This document shows positions 41,503 through 51,410 of a stretch of 64,000 bases of DNA, piece by piece. The position numbers and the translations under genes were made by a program. Source of the DNA: Prochlorococcus sp. AG-402-P16 (GTDB lineage Bacteria; Cyanobacteriota; Cyanobacteriia; PCC-6307; Cyanobiaceae); assembly GCA_003216295.1 (NCBI GenBank), contig QCJB01000007.1:21647-85646 (forward strand), written 5' to 3'. Position 1 is the stretch's first letter. Each line of letters begins with the position of its first letter. The notes under the pieces were generated by a model that was not told the DNA's origin, did not search any database, and saw nothing but the letters and a program-made list of their open reading frames with translations.

Positions 41503-41551
41503 AAATACAAATCTTATATATATATCAAAAGTTAAAATACTATAAATTTAA

Positions 41552-41767
41552 CTAAATATTTTTAATCATTTCTCTTCTAATCAGATCGATACAATTTGGA
41601 TGTTCATGAATATATCTATTAAATTCCATTGCAAGTAACCTAGCTTCATATGCATCGCATGCATAAAAACAATTCTCAAGACGTTGATTTTCACAGTTTC
41701 TGTAATGAACTGTGTAAGGTCTTAAGCTTGAAAGTGGGATTTTAAATTGAGTTTGATTCATTTTCAA
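41552..41767 (-). CDS. Hypothetical protein (71 aa)
   Basis: ORF with Cys-containing YHYRNCENQRLENCFYACDAYEARLLAMEFNRYIHEHP region. Confidence 0.6.
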   Translation of the reverse strand: MKMNQTQFKIPLSSLRPYTVHYRNCENQRLENCFYACDAYEARLLAMEFNRYIHEHPNCIDLIRREMIKNI

Positions 41768-41915
41768 TTTAGATTCCTAACTTAGTTATGCATCCATTTG
41801 ATTTTTTTTTCTACAGATGTCTTGTAACCAATATAAATTAAAAAATATTTAAAAATCGACTTCGGATTAATAATCGATTTATAAAAGATTAAATTAATTA
41901 GTAAAGATTATTCTC

Positions 41916-42104
41916 ATGCTCAAAATATCAGAAATAGACCTAGGATCAGCTCTATTATCAACCTTTATTTTAATTGGGTTTATAGCAACTGCTTTTGTTT
42001 TTATAAGATTGACAATAATTGGAATTAACTATGTAAAGGCAAATTTTCCAAAAGGAGATAAAAAAAACAAGAATGAAAAGAAAAATGAAAGCAAAAAAAA
42101 TTGA
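41916..42104 (+). CDS. Small TM protein with Lys/Asn-rich tail
   Basis: 62 aa; TM STFILIGFIATAFVFIRLTIIG. Confidence 0.55.
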   Translation: MLKISEIDLGSALLSTFILIGFIATAFVFIRLTIIGINYVKANFPKGDKKNKNEKKNESKKN

Positions 42105-42234
42105 TTTTAAGCAAATTTTCTAGCTTAATCGGAAAAGAAATGTCATCTTAGGACATTAACTATCAATATTAGATATCAAGTAAATTCATAGACCATAAAA
42201 TATGTTAATTTGGAAAAATCTAAAGTTAATCATA

Positions 42235-42633
42235 ATGGATTTAAAACCTCTAATACCAATTGGAGCAGAAATATCAGTAAACAAGTCAAAAATAGAAAAT
42301 GTGCTTCCAACAAAAATATTAGATAAATTGCCTAAAATAATAAATGCTAAGGTGATAGATTATAAAATGACAGATGGAATGGGAATTGGCTATGTATTAT
42401 TGATCGATAATAATATAACAATTTGGATTTTTAGCAACGAATTAAATGAAAAAACAAAAAACAAATATGAAATAAATGATAATAATAATCTAAAAAGTAC
42501 AATTAATGAGGTTCTAATGATAGGGAAATATAAAGTTCATTATGAGTTAAATGGAAACAGAAGTATTAAAACAATAACTAATCCAATTAATCTGATTAGT
42601 TGGTTAATATTTACCCTTAAAGATATTTTTTAA
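42235..42633 (+). CDS. DUF2862-like conserved cyanobacterial protein
   Basis: Internal ATG start at 42235: MDLKPLIPIGAEISVNKSKIENVLPTKILDKLPKIINAKVIDYKMTDGMGIGYVLLI. Confidence 0.7.
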   Translation: MDLKPLIPIGAEISVNKSKIENVLPTKILDKLPKIINAKVIDYKMTDGMGIGYVLLIDNNITIWIFSNELNEKTKNKYEINDNNNLKSTINEVLMIGKYKVHYELNGNRSIKTITNPINLISWLIFTLKDIF

Positions 42634-42635
42634 GA

Positions 42636-42923
42636 TTAATCAACCTGCCTCTTCATGATAAGAAATAACAATTGTCCTAATCTTATTGTTTCTGAAAGCT
42701 CCCATTGTTCTTGACCTTTTTTATTTAGAAACTTACTTAGTTGAACGGCAGGATGTTCTGAATTATCATCAACCTGATATTGTTCGGGAAATTGATCTTT
42801 TAGGAAATCAGGACTAAGGGAACCTTTAAGTTTTTCGCTTGCAACTTCTGGATTGCTAACTTCGACACTTTGACTAGGCGTATCTTCTACATTGAGGTGC
42901 ACTACATGATATTCCCATTTCAT
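42636..42923 (-). CDS. Hypothetical protein (95 aa)
   Basis: MKWEYHVVHLNVEDT...LNKKGQEQWEL (DUF4177-like pattern, tentative). Confidence 0.6.
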   Translation of the reverse strand: MKWEYHVVHLNVEDTPSQSVEVSNPEVASEKLKGSLSPDFLKDQFPEQYQVDDNSEHPAVQLSKFLNKKGQEQWELSETIRLGQLLFLIMKRQVD

Positions 42924-43032
42924 TAAACCGATTTTAAATAATCTCTATTATACATACCTACGTTTGAGATAGTTAACAGAATCAAGTTTCAAAAAAGTTA
43001 AATTACATAATTTCAATCAATCTATTATTATT

Positions 43033-43215
43033 ATGGGAATCGAACCTATTACTACAATCGTGGAAGGATTTGATCCAGCAATTAATTATGGTCCAAATGA
43101 TGCTGGAATATCAGCAATAACAATAATTTTAGGGGTTTTTAGTCTAATATTTATCTCTTGGCTATTTGGAAAAATTTATGCACAGGTGGCTAAATTTTTT
43201 GAAAATGATAAATAG
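43033..43215 (+). CDS. Small TM protein (60 aa)
   Basis: Single TM ISAITIILGVFSLIFISWLFGKIY. Confidence 0.55.
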   Translation: MGIEPITTIVEGFDPAINYGPNDAGISAITIILGVFSLIFISWLFGKIYAQVAKFFENDK

Positions 43216-43374
43216 ATATAAAATTACTAAAGTATTTTATGCTCAAAATTAAAAGTCTTAATCCAGTTATTTTCAAAACAAGCAATTAATTCCATATAGT
43301 TGTGATTTATTACAAACTAAAAAAAAAAAACAATATTTTCTGTAGTATTTTAATAATAATTTCTATTTTTAATT

Positions 43375-43494
43375 ATGTTAGCTTCTTTGATGGTTCATGA
43401 ATGGGCAACACCATTAAATCTATCAGCCCCAATAGCTGGAATATTAACTATAGGTGGATTTATGGGTTATTACAGTCTCTCTAGAAAATTTTAA
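43375..43494 (+). CDS. 39-aa small TM peptide
   Basis: Manual translation MLASLMVHEWATPLNLSAPIAGILTIGGFMGYYSLSRKF*. Confidence 0.5.
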   Translation: MLASLMVHEWATPLNLSAPIAGILTIGGFMGYYSLSRKF

Positions 43495-43540
43495 GAAATT
43501 AAACCTTAAGAATACAAATTATATACTAATAAACTACTAA

Positions 43541-43927
43541 ATGAATAGGCTAAAATGGATAGAATTTGATGAATGTGTTTATTCAATATCTGAACAATGT
43601 AAAAATAAAAATTTTATAGGTGTTTATGGGTTTCCACGAGGTGGACTTTGTCTAGCAGTTGCCTTAAGTCATTCTCTTGGAATAGATTTATTAGATAAAC
43701 CAAAAAACAATTCACTAATAGTAGATGATATTTACGATACTGGATATACATTAGAAAAGATTAGATATTTAAAAGGCTCAGAAACTCATGTATGGATTAG
43801 TAAAAAAAATCCTACATGGTGGAATGCATATAAATATATTAAGCAAAATGAATGGATTATCTTCCCTTGGGAGAACATAAATACAGCCGGTAGTGATAGA
43901 AACTCATATTATAAATCTAGAGATTAA
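43541..43927 (+). CDS. Small phosphoribosyltransferase-like protein
   Basis: GVYGFPRGGLCLAVALSHSLG...SLIVDDIYDTGYTLEKI resembles the PRPP-binding loop of type I PRTases. Confidence 0.75.
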   Translation: MNRLKWIEFDECVYSISEQCKNKNFIGVYGFPRGGLCLAVALSHSLGIDLLDKPKNNSLIVDDIYDTGYTLEKIRYLKGSETHVWISKKNPTWWNAYKYIKQNEWIIFPWENINTAGSDRNSYYKSRD

Positions 43928-43934
43928 TCTATTT

Positions 43935-44477
43935 TCACCACATAAATTTATTGTTTCTATCTTGCCGAAAAGAAAAATTAATTGGTCTAAACCTTAATAA
44001 TTGATCTAATTTTATAGCAAATTTATTTGTATCACCTTTCAACCCTATATTTATATAATTATTATTTGATTTGATTTTTTTTCGAAAATTCAATAAACCA
44101 ATATATTTTTTCCATAAAAATGGATTTTTATAATTATAAGCCCATAGATCAAAGATATCTTCAATGATACTTAAAGGAATTTCAGAAGAATAGCCCACTG
44201 CGGAATTATCAAGTTTATAGCATTCAATACCTGAATCAAAAGCAAGTATGTCTAATGTGCAATTAATTGCATCCTTAACCTCACTTGCTGCATTAATACC
44301 AAACAATTCCTTTCTATAAAACTCCAATAATTTACTATTTAATGAATTTATAATATCTTCATGCTCAGTAAAATCAACCAACCAAAATCCAATGCCATCA
44401 CTTACACCTGAGGCTAAAAATAGATTAACAGACTTCCTCATTGATTTAAGTCTATAAATAGGATTAATATAAGTCAA
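43935..44477 (-). CDS. Hypothetical protein (180 aa)
   Basis: ORF; no family recognised. Confidence 0.55.
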   Translation of the reverse strand: MTYINPIYRLKSMRKSVNLFLASGVSDGIGFWLVDFTEHEDIINSLNSKLLEFYRKELFGINAASEVKDAINCTLDILAFDSGIECYKLDNSAVGYSSEIPLSIIEDIFDLWAYNYKNPFLWKKYIGLLNFRKKIKSNNNYINIGLKGDTNKFAIKLDQLLRFRPINFSFRQDRNNKFMW

Positions 44478-44574
44478 ATTAACAAAGACATATCTAAAAA
44501 GGAAATAATAATGTTTATGTACTTAAATTGAAAAAATCGTTTTAATTGCAAAAATAAAATATCTTCCCAAATAC

Positions 44575-45888
44575 ATGGAAAAAAGAGTATCAAGTAAATC
44601 CCTTGGTTATAGAAAAAGTCTTGGCCCTGGAATCCTTTTAGCCGCAGCTTGCATTGGGGGATCTCACCTAATGTCATCAACCACAGCAGGGGCTAAATTT
44701 GGGTTTACTCTTATTGGACTTATTTTATTAACCAATCTAGTTAAATATCCTTTTTTACTTGTTGGTACAAGATTTACTGCTGTTACAGGTCTGTCACTTT
44801 TAGAAGGATTTCAAAAACGCAATAAATTTTATTTACCTATATATTTAATAGTTGGATTAATTACTGGTACGTTTACTATTTCAGCAGTCAGCTTTGTTAC
44901 CGGACTTCTTTTAAAAAATATAATAATTTTTTCTTCCTTCCCTACACTAGATTTAGCTATAGGAATATTAATAGTATGTTCATTAATATTATTTATAGGC
45001 CAATATAAAGCTCTAGATAGAATATCTAAAACACTTGTATTTCTACTTTCAGTATTAACATTTTTCGCTGTTATCTCTTTACTTATTAAAGGCCCTGCTG
45101 GAGATATCAATATTTCATTCTTGAATAGCAGTCCGTCTCCTTGGACACTCTCAAACCTTGGTTTTCTAATCCCTCTGATGGGTTGGATGCCTGGTCCAGT
45201 AGAACTCTGTATATGGCCATCATTGTGGATGTTTTCAAGAGCTAAAGAGACAGAGCATACAGCTTCGTTGAAAGAAGCGGAATTTGATTTCAATCTTGGA
45301 TATTTCATCACAGTTCTAACAGCAATTTTCTTTCTAATTCTTGGTGCATACACAATGTATGGCACTGGCGATGAAATGCTTACAGGATCTGGAGTTAGTT
45401 TTGCTCAGAATTTAATCCGCTTGTATACAGAATCTATTGGTGGATGGGCAAAGTGGATTATTGTACCTGCCGCTTTTGCAGCTATGTTTAGTACCACGCT
45501 TACATGTCTAGATGCATATCCCAGGAGCATCTCATCAGCACATGGTTTGATAACTCGCTCAGACAAGGGAAATAACACTACTTCAACTGAAAAGAAGCGT
45601 CTCAAGAAGTGGATCATATTTCATGTTTTTGCTTCACTTTGTGCACTACTTATTGCCAAATCTGGAGGAATTGGAGTTAAAGACTATGTCTTCGGGGCCA
45701 TGACCGGTAGTTTCCTGACCGCTCCTTTGTTTGCCTGGATGGCTATGGATACAATGAATAGCTCATTAGTAAAAAGTCAATTTCGTTATGGAATTGCTCT
45801 AAAAACACTTTGTTGGTTTGGGATTTCATTCCTCTCAATCTTTAGTTTATTATTCATATTCAATTCATTCTTTGGTATTGGACAATAA
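44575..45888 (+). CDS. Nramp-like divalent metal transporter
   Basis: LGPGILLAAACIGGSHLMSSTTAGAKFGF...WMPGPVELCIWPSLW; 11 TM. Confidence 0.85.
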   Translation: MEKRVSSKSLGYRKSLGPGILLAAACIGGSHLMSSTTAGAKFGFTLIGLILLTNLVKYPFLLVGTRFTAVTGLSLLEGFQKRNKFYLPIYLIVGLITGTFTISAVSFVTGLLLKNIIIFSSFPTLDLAIGILIVCSLILFIGQYKALDRISKTLVFLLSVLTFFAVISLLIKGPAGDINISFLNSSPSPWTLSNLGFLIPLMGWMPGPVELCIWPSLWMFSRAKETEHTASLKEAEFDFNLGYFITVLTAIFFLILGAYTMYGTGDEMLTGSGVSFAQNLIRLYTESIGGWAKWIIVPAAFAAMFSTTLTCLDAYPRSISSAHGLITRSDKGNNTTSTEKKRLKKWIIFHVFASLCALLIAKSGGIGVKDYVFGAMTGSFLTAPLFAWMAMDTMNSSLVKSQFRYGIALKTLCWFGISFLSIFSLLFIFNSFFGIGQ

Positions 45889-45947
45889 ACCCAAACTTTA
45901 TTAATATCATTAAAAATAAAAATGAGTTAATAAAATTAATTAAATAA

Positions 45948-46736
45948 TTAACTTGAGGCAGAAGTATAATGTTTAAGAGCAAATTTCCAGAAAAATCTGC
46001 TAAAAATAAAGAATAAACTACTTAACATCAAACCAAAAAATAAAATATTAAATTTTAGTTCTCCCAGAATTGCTTCAGCCGGAAAAGTTGTTAAAAATGC
46101 AACGGGTAAAACCAAAGTAAATATGAATCTCAAAATAACAGGATAAGCCGAAATAGGATATCTACCTGCAGCCAATAAAGCTCTAAGTACTTCTGTAGCA
46201 TTCCATGTCTTAACGAACCAAATACTTGATGCAGCAATAAGAAACCAAACCGAATAAAGGATCACAAAACCAATGAATAAAGAAATAATGAATACAAATA
46301 AAGAGTAAAGTGAAAAAGATGTACCTGATTGAATGGCCGCCCAAAAAACAATAGAAAGTCCTAAAATAATTTCAGGCAATCCTGCAAAAGAAAACTTTTT
46401 AACTGATAACAAAAATTGACTATCCATTGGTTTTAATAAAACATAATCAAGAGTGCCCTCTCTAACATAATTAACAATTTCGGTTAAATTTGGTCGTAGG
46501 AGAGCATTCGTTAAACCATCAAGAAATGTATAAACTCCCTGAATAACTAAGGCAGATTCCCAAGTCCAATCTCCTAATTGCCTTCCTCCAGTAAAAAAAA
46601 GGGATAATATAAATACACTTCCCAAAAGAGTTCCCAACATAGCCAACAACTCAATCAAAAAATTTAATTGATATTCAAGTTGAGAAGCAAATGCTGTAGA
46701 CCAAAATAATCTAATTGTTTTAAAATAACGCTGCAT
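45948..46736 (-). CDS. ABC-2 type exporter permease
   Basis: 262 aa, 6 TM; NALLRPNLTEIVNYVREGTLDYVLLKPMDSQFL. Confidence 0.85.
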   Translation of the reverse strand: MQRYFKTIRLFWSTAFASQLEYQLNFLIELLAMLGTLLGSVFILSLFFTGGRQLGDWTWESALVIQGVYTFLDGLTNALLRPNLTEIVNYVREGTLDYVLLKPMDSQFLLSVKKFSFAGLPEIILGLSIVFWAAIQSGTSFSLYSLFVFIISLFIGFVILYSVWFLIAASSIWFVKTWNATEVLRALLAAGRYPISAYPVILRFIFTLVLPVAFLTTFPAEAILGELKFNILFFGLMLSSLFFIFSRFFWKFALKHYTSASS

Positions 46737-46737
46737 A

Positions 46738-47535
46738 TCAGGCTCCCATAGCTGTATATCTTTTTACACCAAGTTTCCAAAGAATATTTACTAAAGGGAT
46801 GAGAATTGAAATCCACAAAATTTGGGCTAAAAAACCACTAGAGATATTAACTGGCATTCCTGATAATATCTTTGCTGGAAAATTAATTAGATAGGGAAAA
46901 GGAGTGCACATTGCAAGTTTTAGAACGCTAGAGGGGAAAGCAGATAAAGGTACTAATAAACCAGAAAGAAATAGATAAGGAACAAATATCAATCTCTCTA
47001 GCGCACTAGATTTTTCAGTCCAAAAACAAAATGCAGCAACTAAACTTTGAAGTAAGAAAGCGATAGAAAAAGCTAAATGAGTTGATAAGTACGCCAGAAA
47101 TAATTGAGGTAGGGAAGGAAGCCAAAAAGATGATGGATTTAATATGAAAAAAGTAATGGCAATAGCTATTGCAAAAGGAAGTCTTGTTGCCTGCTCTGCT
47201 AAGTGAGCAGCTACATATCTCAAAAGAGGGTGCAAAGGCTGAAGCAAATATGGAGATAATCGACCAGAAAGAGAATCTTCCTCAAAAGAGAAGACAACCC
47301 AAACAACAGAAAATTGCCGAACTAGGAAAGCACTTAAAAAATATCTTGCCAAGCCAATATCATTTAGACCAAATGTATTACCAACATCATTTTGACTCCA
47401 AAGAGAAAACATGATGAATGGTAGTACTCCAGAAAGTGCCCATAAAGCAATTTCTATGCGATATTCCAACATGTATGCATATTGTGTCGTAAGTAAAGTC
47501 TTAATAACATTGAAAGACAATCCGAATATTCTCAA
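46738..47535 (-). CDS. ABC-2 type exporter permease
   Basis: 265 aa, 6 TM; FEEDSLSGRLSPYLLQPLHPLLRYVAAHLAEQATRLP. Confidence 0.85.
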   Translation of the reverse strand: MRIFGLSFNVIKTLLTTQYAYMLEYRIEIALWALSGVLPFIMFSLWSQNDVGNTFGLNDIGLARYFLSAFLVRQFSVVWVVFSFEEDSLSGRLSPYLLQPLHPLLRYVAAHLAEQATRLPFAIAIAITFFILNPSSFWLPSLPQLFLAYLSTHLAFSIAFLLQSLVAAFCFWTEKSSALERLIFVPYLFLSGLLVPLSAFPSSVLKLAMCTPFPYLINFPAKILSGMPVNISSGFLAQILWISILIPLVNILWKLGVKRYTAMGA

Positions 47536-48530
47536 TTGACTTCTCCTTTTATAAATAATTCTCCAATTAATTGATCAATAGGAGGATCACTAATCTCTAA
47601 ATCTATAATATCGAAATCAGTTAATAAATTACTTACTACATCTGTCAACTTGTCCCTAGAAACTAGCAAACATACAAAACGATCATTTAAATCTTGAATC
47701 TCACCATATTTCTCAAATTGATCTCGTGAGAATGGGGTTTTCAGTTCAACTTTTACCTCTCTAGAAGGTGATAATGAAATAGCAAGTGAATCAAGATCAC
47801 CATCATAAAAAAGCTTTCCTTTATGAATACAAATTACTCTTGGACATAATGCTGTGATATCAGCCATGTAATGACTTGTTAGCAAAATTGTCGCACCAGT
47901 TCTTTTGTTGTATTCGGATAAAAAACTACGAACTCTAGCTTGGGCATTTACATCTAAACCAAGAGTAGGTTCATCTAGAAAAAGAACCGAAGGCTTATGC
48001 AATAACGCAGCAAGTATTTCCGATTTCATTCTTTGTCCTAACGACAATTTTCTCACAGGTCTTGTAAGTTCTTCTCCTAGTTCAAGCATTTCTGCTAATT
48101 CATTAATTCTTATTTTCGCTTCATTATCAGACAAACCATAAACAGCTGCGTTTACATACAAAGAGTCCATGGGAGGAAGGTCCCAAATTAACTGTTGCTT
48201 TTGCCCCATCACCAAAGTTATCTCCTTTAGAAAAGCCGTTTGCCTTCTTTGAGGAGAGAAACCACCAACATCAACTAACCCTGTCGATGGATGAATAAGA
48301 CCACACATCATTTTTAATAATGTGGTTTTACCAGCTCCATTAGCCCCAAGAAATCCGACTATTTCTCCCGGTGAGATTTTAAAACTTACATCAGTTACGG
48401 CAGGGACGTCATAAGTCTTTCGATCGAAAAAATGCTTAAGAGTACCCTTAAACCCAGGTTGTTTGTTTGCAACTCGATAATATTTACTCAGCTGATCTAC
48501 AACGATCAAGTCACTAGGATTATTTTGCAA
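47532..48530 (-). CDS. ABC transporter ATP-binding protein
   Basis: VGFLGANGAGKTTLLKMMCGLI, KLSLGQRMKSEILAALLHKPSVLFLDEPTLGLD. Confidence 0.95.
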   Translation of the reverse strand: MQNNPSDLIVVDQLSKYYRVANKQPGFKGTLKHFFDRKTYDVPAVTDVSFKISPGEIVGFLGANGAGKTTLLKMMCGLIHPSTGLVDVGGFSPQRRQTAFLKEITLVMGQKQQLIWDLPPMDSLYVNAAVYGLSDNEAKIRINELAEMLELGEELTRPVRKLSLGQRMKSEILAALLHKPSVLFLDEPTLGLDVNAQARVRSFLSEYNKRTGATILLTSHYMADITALCPRVICIHKGKLFYDGDLDSLAISLSPSREVKVELKTPFSRDQFEKYGEIQDLNDRFVCLLVSRDKLTDVVSNLLTDFDIIDLEISDPPIDQLIGELFIKGEVN

Positions 48531-48625
48531 TTAATTTTCAAATGCTTCATCATTAAGATAAAACATTTTTGCATAAATAGCAGATAAAATATAATTAAAG
48601 AACAATACATAGGTTATTAAACAAA

Positions 48626-49030
48626 ATGGAAGAACAAAAATATGTAATAGCAATAGCGCTTGCAGAGCAAAATAATAAAAGATTAATGCCTCTTGGAGGT
48701 AAAACTTTTGCTGGAGTTGATACTTTAAGTCAATCGTCTAATAAAGAAGTCGAAAAGATAATACTTGATTTATTACTAAGGTTATTTCAAAGAACTACTG
48801 AGGGTAGTCTAAAAATATCTAACGAAGAGACTGGGTTATTACTAGCAGAAATTAGTTTTGAAAGTATGCGTAATAATATTCCAATAATCAAATCAAATTG
48901 GATTAATACTGGAGATACAGAAACTTTAATAGAGAAATTAAAATCAATATGTTCCAATTTATGGAGTGTTGAATTCAAAAAACATGAGGGAATAGTGTTC
49001 AATGACTTAAGGAATAAGAAACTATCCTGA
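48626..49030 (+). CDS. Hypothetical protein (134 aa)
   Basis: ORF with good composition. Confidence 0.6.
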   Translation: MEEQKYVIAIALAEQNNKRLMPLGGKTFAGVDTLSQSSNKEVEKIILDLLLRLFQRTTEGSLKISNEETGLLLAEISFESMRNNIPIIKSNWINTGDTETLIEKLKSICSNLWSVEFKKHEGIVFNDLRNKKLS

Positions 49031-49150
49031 AATCTTCGATTGAGCTTTCTCAGCCTTACGAATGATCTTCCTAGCCTCTTCACGAGACATGCAAGACTCA
49101 GCTTTAGTTTGCAATTTTATAAGTTTCGCATGCTGCTTCTCCAACTTCAT
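49022..49150 (-). CDS. 42-aa basic coiled peptide
   Basis: Manual translation MKLEKQHAKLIKLQTKAESCMSREEARKIIRKAEKAQSKISG*; 9-bp overlap with convergent ORF. Confidence 0.55.
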   Translation of the reverse strand: MKLEKQHAKLIKLQTKAESCMSREEARKIIRKAEKAQSKISG

Positions 49151-49235
49151 AAAACAGAACTAACAATAAATAATAAACCTAAACATAACACACTTCTTTG
49201 AATTAGTAAATAAAAAAAGTATAAAATAGCTACTA

Positions 49236-50114
49236 TTAAAGTAATTCTAGTGATCTATTATTTTTACTTGAGATGTATCTATGAAGCACCGAAACATCTA
49301 ATTCACCAAAACCAGCTTCCATTAGTCGTTGCTCAATCTCTTTTACTCTAGATGCAATAGGTAGATTAATATTTATAGATTTAGCAAGATCAATAGCAAT
49401 AGATAAATCCTTATGATGCAACTCTAATTTAAATCCCAATGGATGCTTATCAATTACCATTGCTTTTGATCTATTTTCTAATGGCCAAGAATTAGCTGCT
49501 CCAACTCTTAAAGCATCAATCACATCATCCATTGGCAAATCAAGCAATTTTCCTAATTCCATTGCTTCGGCAACTGCTGCATATGTTCCTGCAACTAATA
49601 TCTGATTAAGAGCTTTAACTTGTTGACCCTTACCAACTCCATTAAAGTAATTTATTGAATTACCGAGCACTTTAAAGATGTGTTCTAAAGATTCACACTC
49701 TTTTTTACTTGCACCAATAAATAAAGATAATGAACCGTTATGAGCACCCTCTGTTCCACCCGAAACTGGACAGTCAACATAAAAGATATTTTGATGACCT
49801 AATCTTTTATGTATTGAGATGGATTTATTAGGACTTATTGTAGAAAAATCAATTACAAATGAATTAGGCTTAAGCGAGGCTGCTACTCCATTATCACCAA
49901 ACAAAACAGATTCAACTGCATCATCATCAGTAACGCAAATCAGAAGGCCATCGCAGCCACATACAGCTTCTATAGGGTCAAAAAAATATTTTTTTTGACC
50001 CTCAATATTTAGTTTATTTCTAGTATATAAATTCAAATTATAACCATTATCAATAAGTCGCTCAGACATGGGCTTCCCAATAGCTCCAAGACCAATAAAA
50101 GCTAGTTTCATCAA
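49236..50114 (-). CDS. 3-hydroxyisobutyrate/tartronate-semialdehyde-reductase-type NAD-dependent dehydrogenase
   Basis: MKLAFIGLGAIGKPMSERLIDNGYNLNLYTRN...FYVDCPVSGGTEGAHNGSLSLFIGA...GKGQQVKALNQILVAG. Confidence 0.9.
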   Translation of the reverse strand: MMKLAFIGLGAIGKPMSERLIDNGYNLNLYTRNKLNIEGQKKYFFDPIEAVCGCDGLLICVTDDDAVESVLFGDNGVAASLKPNSFVIDFSTISPNKSISIHKRLGHQNIFYVDCPVSGGTEGAHNGSLSLFIGASKKECESLEHIFKVLGNSINYFNGVGKGQQVKALNQILVAGTYAAVAEAMELGKLLDLPMDDVIDALRVGAANSWPLENRSKAMVIDKHPLGFKLELHHKDLSIAIDLAKSININLPIASRVKEIEQRLMEAGFGELDVSVLHRYISSKNNRSLELL

Positions 50115-50248
50115 AAAATCGGATTTTTATTCAAACGAACTAAGCGTAATAAGGTCAACAAAGGTTTGAAGTATTACTATAAAAAATTAATATGCTGCCA
50201 AAAGAAGAAAATATGATGCGATAATTAAATCATTGAATACTTAAGAAA

Positions 50249-50467
50249 TTGACTAATTTAACAGATTCCAAGAATGCTACTCATCATTGGTATCCATTCT
50301 TGAAGTATCAAGAGGAATGTGAAGCCGCTGGAAAAGAAGCTAGTGTAAATGATTGGATGAGAGCTTCTGGTCAATTACAAAACAGAATAGATTTTGAAGA
50401 AGCAAAGAAAGTCGCTGAAGCTGAAGCTCTTAAAGCAAAGGCAGAGGCACCCAAAAAAGAAGCTTAA
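50249..50467 (+). CDS. Conserved hypothetical protein (72 aa)
   Basis: THHWYPFLKYQEECEAAGKEASVNDWMRASGQLQNRIDF with Ala/Lys-rich tail. Confidence 0.6.
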   Translation: MTNLTDSKNATHHWYPFLKYQEECEAAGKEASVNDWMRASGQLQNRIDFEEAKKVAEAEALKAKAEAPKKEA

Positions 50468-50665
50468 TCAATTAATTATCAATTAAGAAAAAAATATATA
50501 TTTAGCTCTTTTAAATACTTAGAAAGATAACTTATATATAAATAGTGAAATCTGTGAAGATCTATCAAACTATTTGCGTGAATGTAAGTCCTTTTACTAA
50601 AGTTATTTAATTAAGGTCCTAGGAAATATCAAGCCTAAGATCAAAACAAATTTTATTCCTAAATA

Positions 50666-51001
50666 ATGTCGGAGACCAAGACCCTAAACGTTCTTCTTGC
50701 CCCAGAAGGCCAATTACAGGGTAATGGACAATTAAGAGAATCCTTTCATGAGAGAAGGGCTCGCAAAGGTGAAGACTATCCTATGTGGTTTTTAAATTCT
50801 TCATTGGTTAACAAATTCAATATTTCTGAAGAAGAAGGTTATGAAGCTGTTGTAGCGGAAGATTCAACAACGATTGCTTGGCTAAAACTTCGATTTGGTG
50901 GAGAAAGGTTAACTAAAACATTAGATATTGAAGAGCTTTGGCAGTATGCAAGTCAGCCCCCTAATCCACCAGAAAGAAGAGACATTGCTCCGCAGAATTA
51001 G
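50666..51001 (+). CDS. Conserved hypothetical protein (111 aa) upstream of ferredoxin
   Basis: ORF directly upstream of the ferredoxin gene. Confidence 0.65.
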   Translation: MSETKTLNVLLAPEGQLQGNGQLRESFHERRARKGEDYPMWFLNSSLVNKFNISEEEGYEAVVAEDSTTIAWLKLRFGGERLTKTLDIEELWQYASQPPNPPERRDIAPQN

Positions 51002-51008
51002 ATCTTCA

Positions 51009-51395
51009 ATGAAACTAGTTCACAAAATAACTATTCATCATAAACAGGAAGGGAAAACATATACCTTTGATGTTCCTGAAGGTGAGTACATTTTGAGAAA
51101 TTTTGAATCAAAAGATGAAAATGGACAAATTATCGGAGACACATTGCCATTCTCATGCAGAAATGGATGTTGTTCTGAGTGCGCAGTTAAGATAATTTCA
51201 GGACAAATGGATCAACAAGCTTGTATTGGTTTATCTAAAGAAATGAGGGATAAGGGATACGGTTTGTTATGCGTTTCAAAAGCTGTTGGACCTTTGGAAT
51301 GCGAGACTCAAGATGAGGACGAAGTCTATAACGCTCAATTCGGAAAATATTTCAAAGGTTTGGACACCCAAGCTGGTAATCCATTTGATATTTAA
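51009..51395 (+). CDS. 2Fe-2S ferredoxin
   Basis: MKLVHKITIHHKQEGKTYTFDVPEGEYILRNF...LPFSCRNGCCSECAVKIISGQMDQ...GLLCVSKAVGPLECET; tracked ORF start extends into upstream gene. Confidence 0.93.
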   Translation: MKLVHKITIHHKQEGKTYTFDVPEGEYILRNFESKDENGQIIGDTLPFSCRNGCCSECAVKIISGQMDQQACIGLSKEMRDKGYGLLCVSKAVGPLECETQDEDEVYNAQFGKYFKGLDTQAGNPFDI

Positions 51396-51410
51396 TTTAT
51401 CTAAATAGTC

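Noticed and set aside
44829-45365. Minus-strand 178-aa ORF
   Set aside because: Antisense to Nramp-like transporter; long only because the sense gene lacks certain codons.
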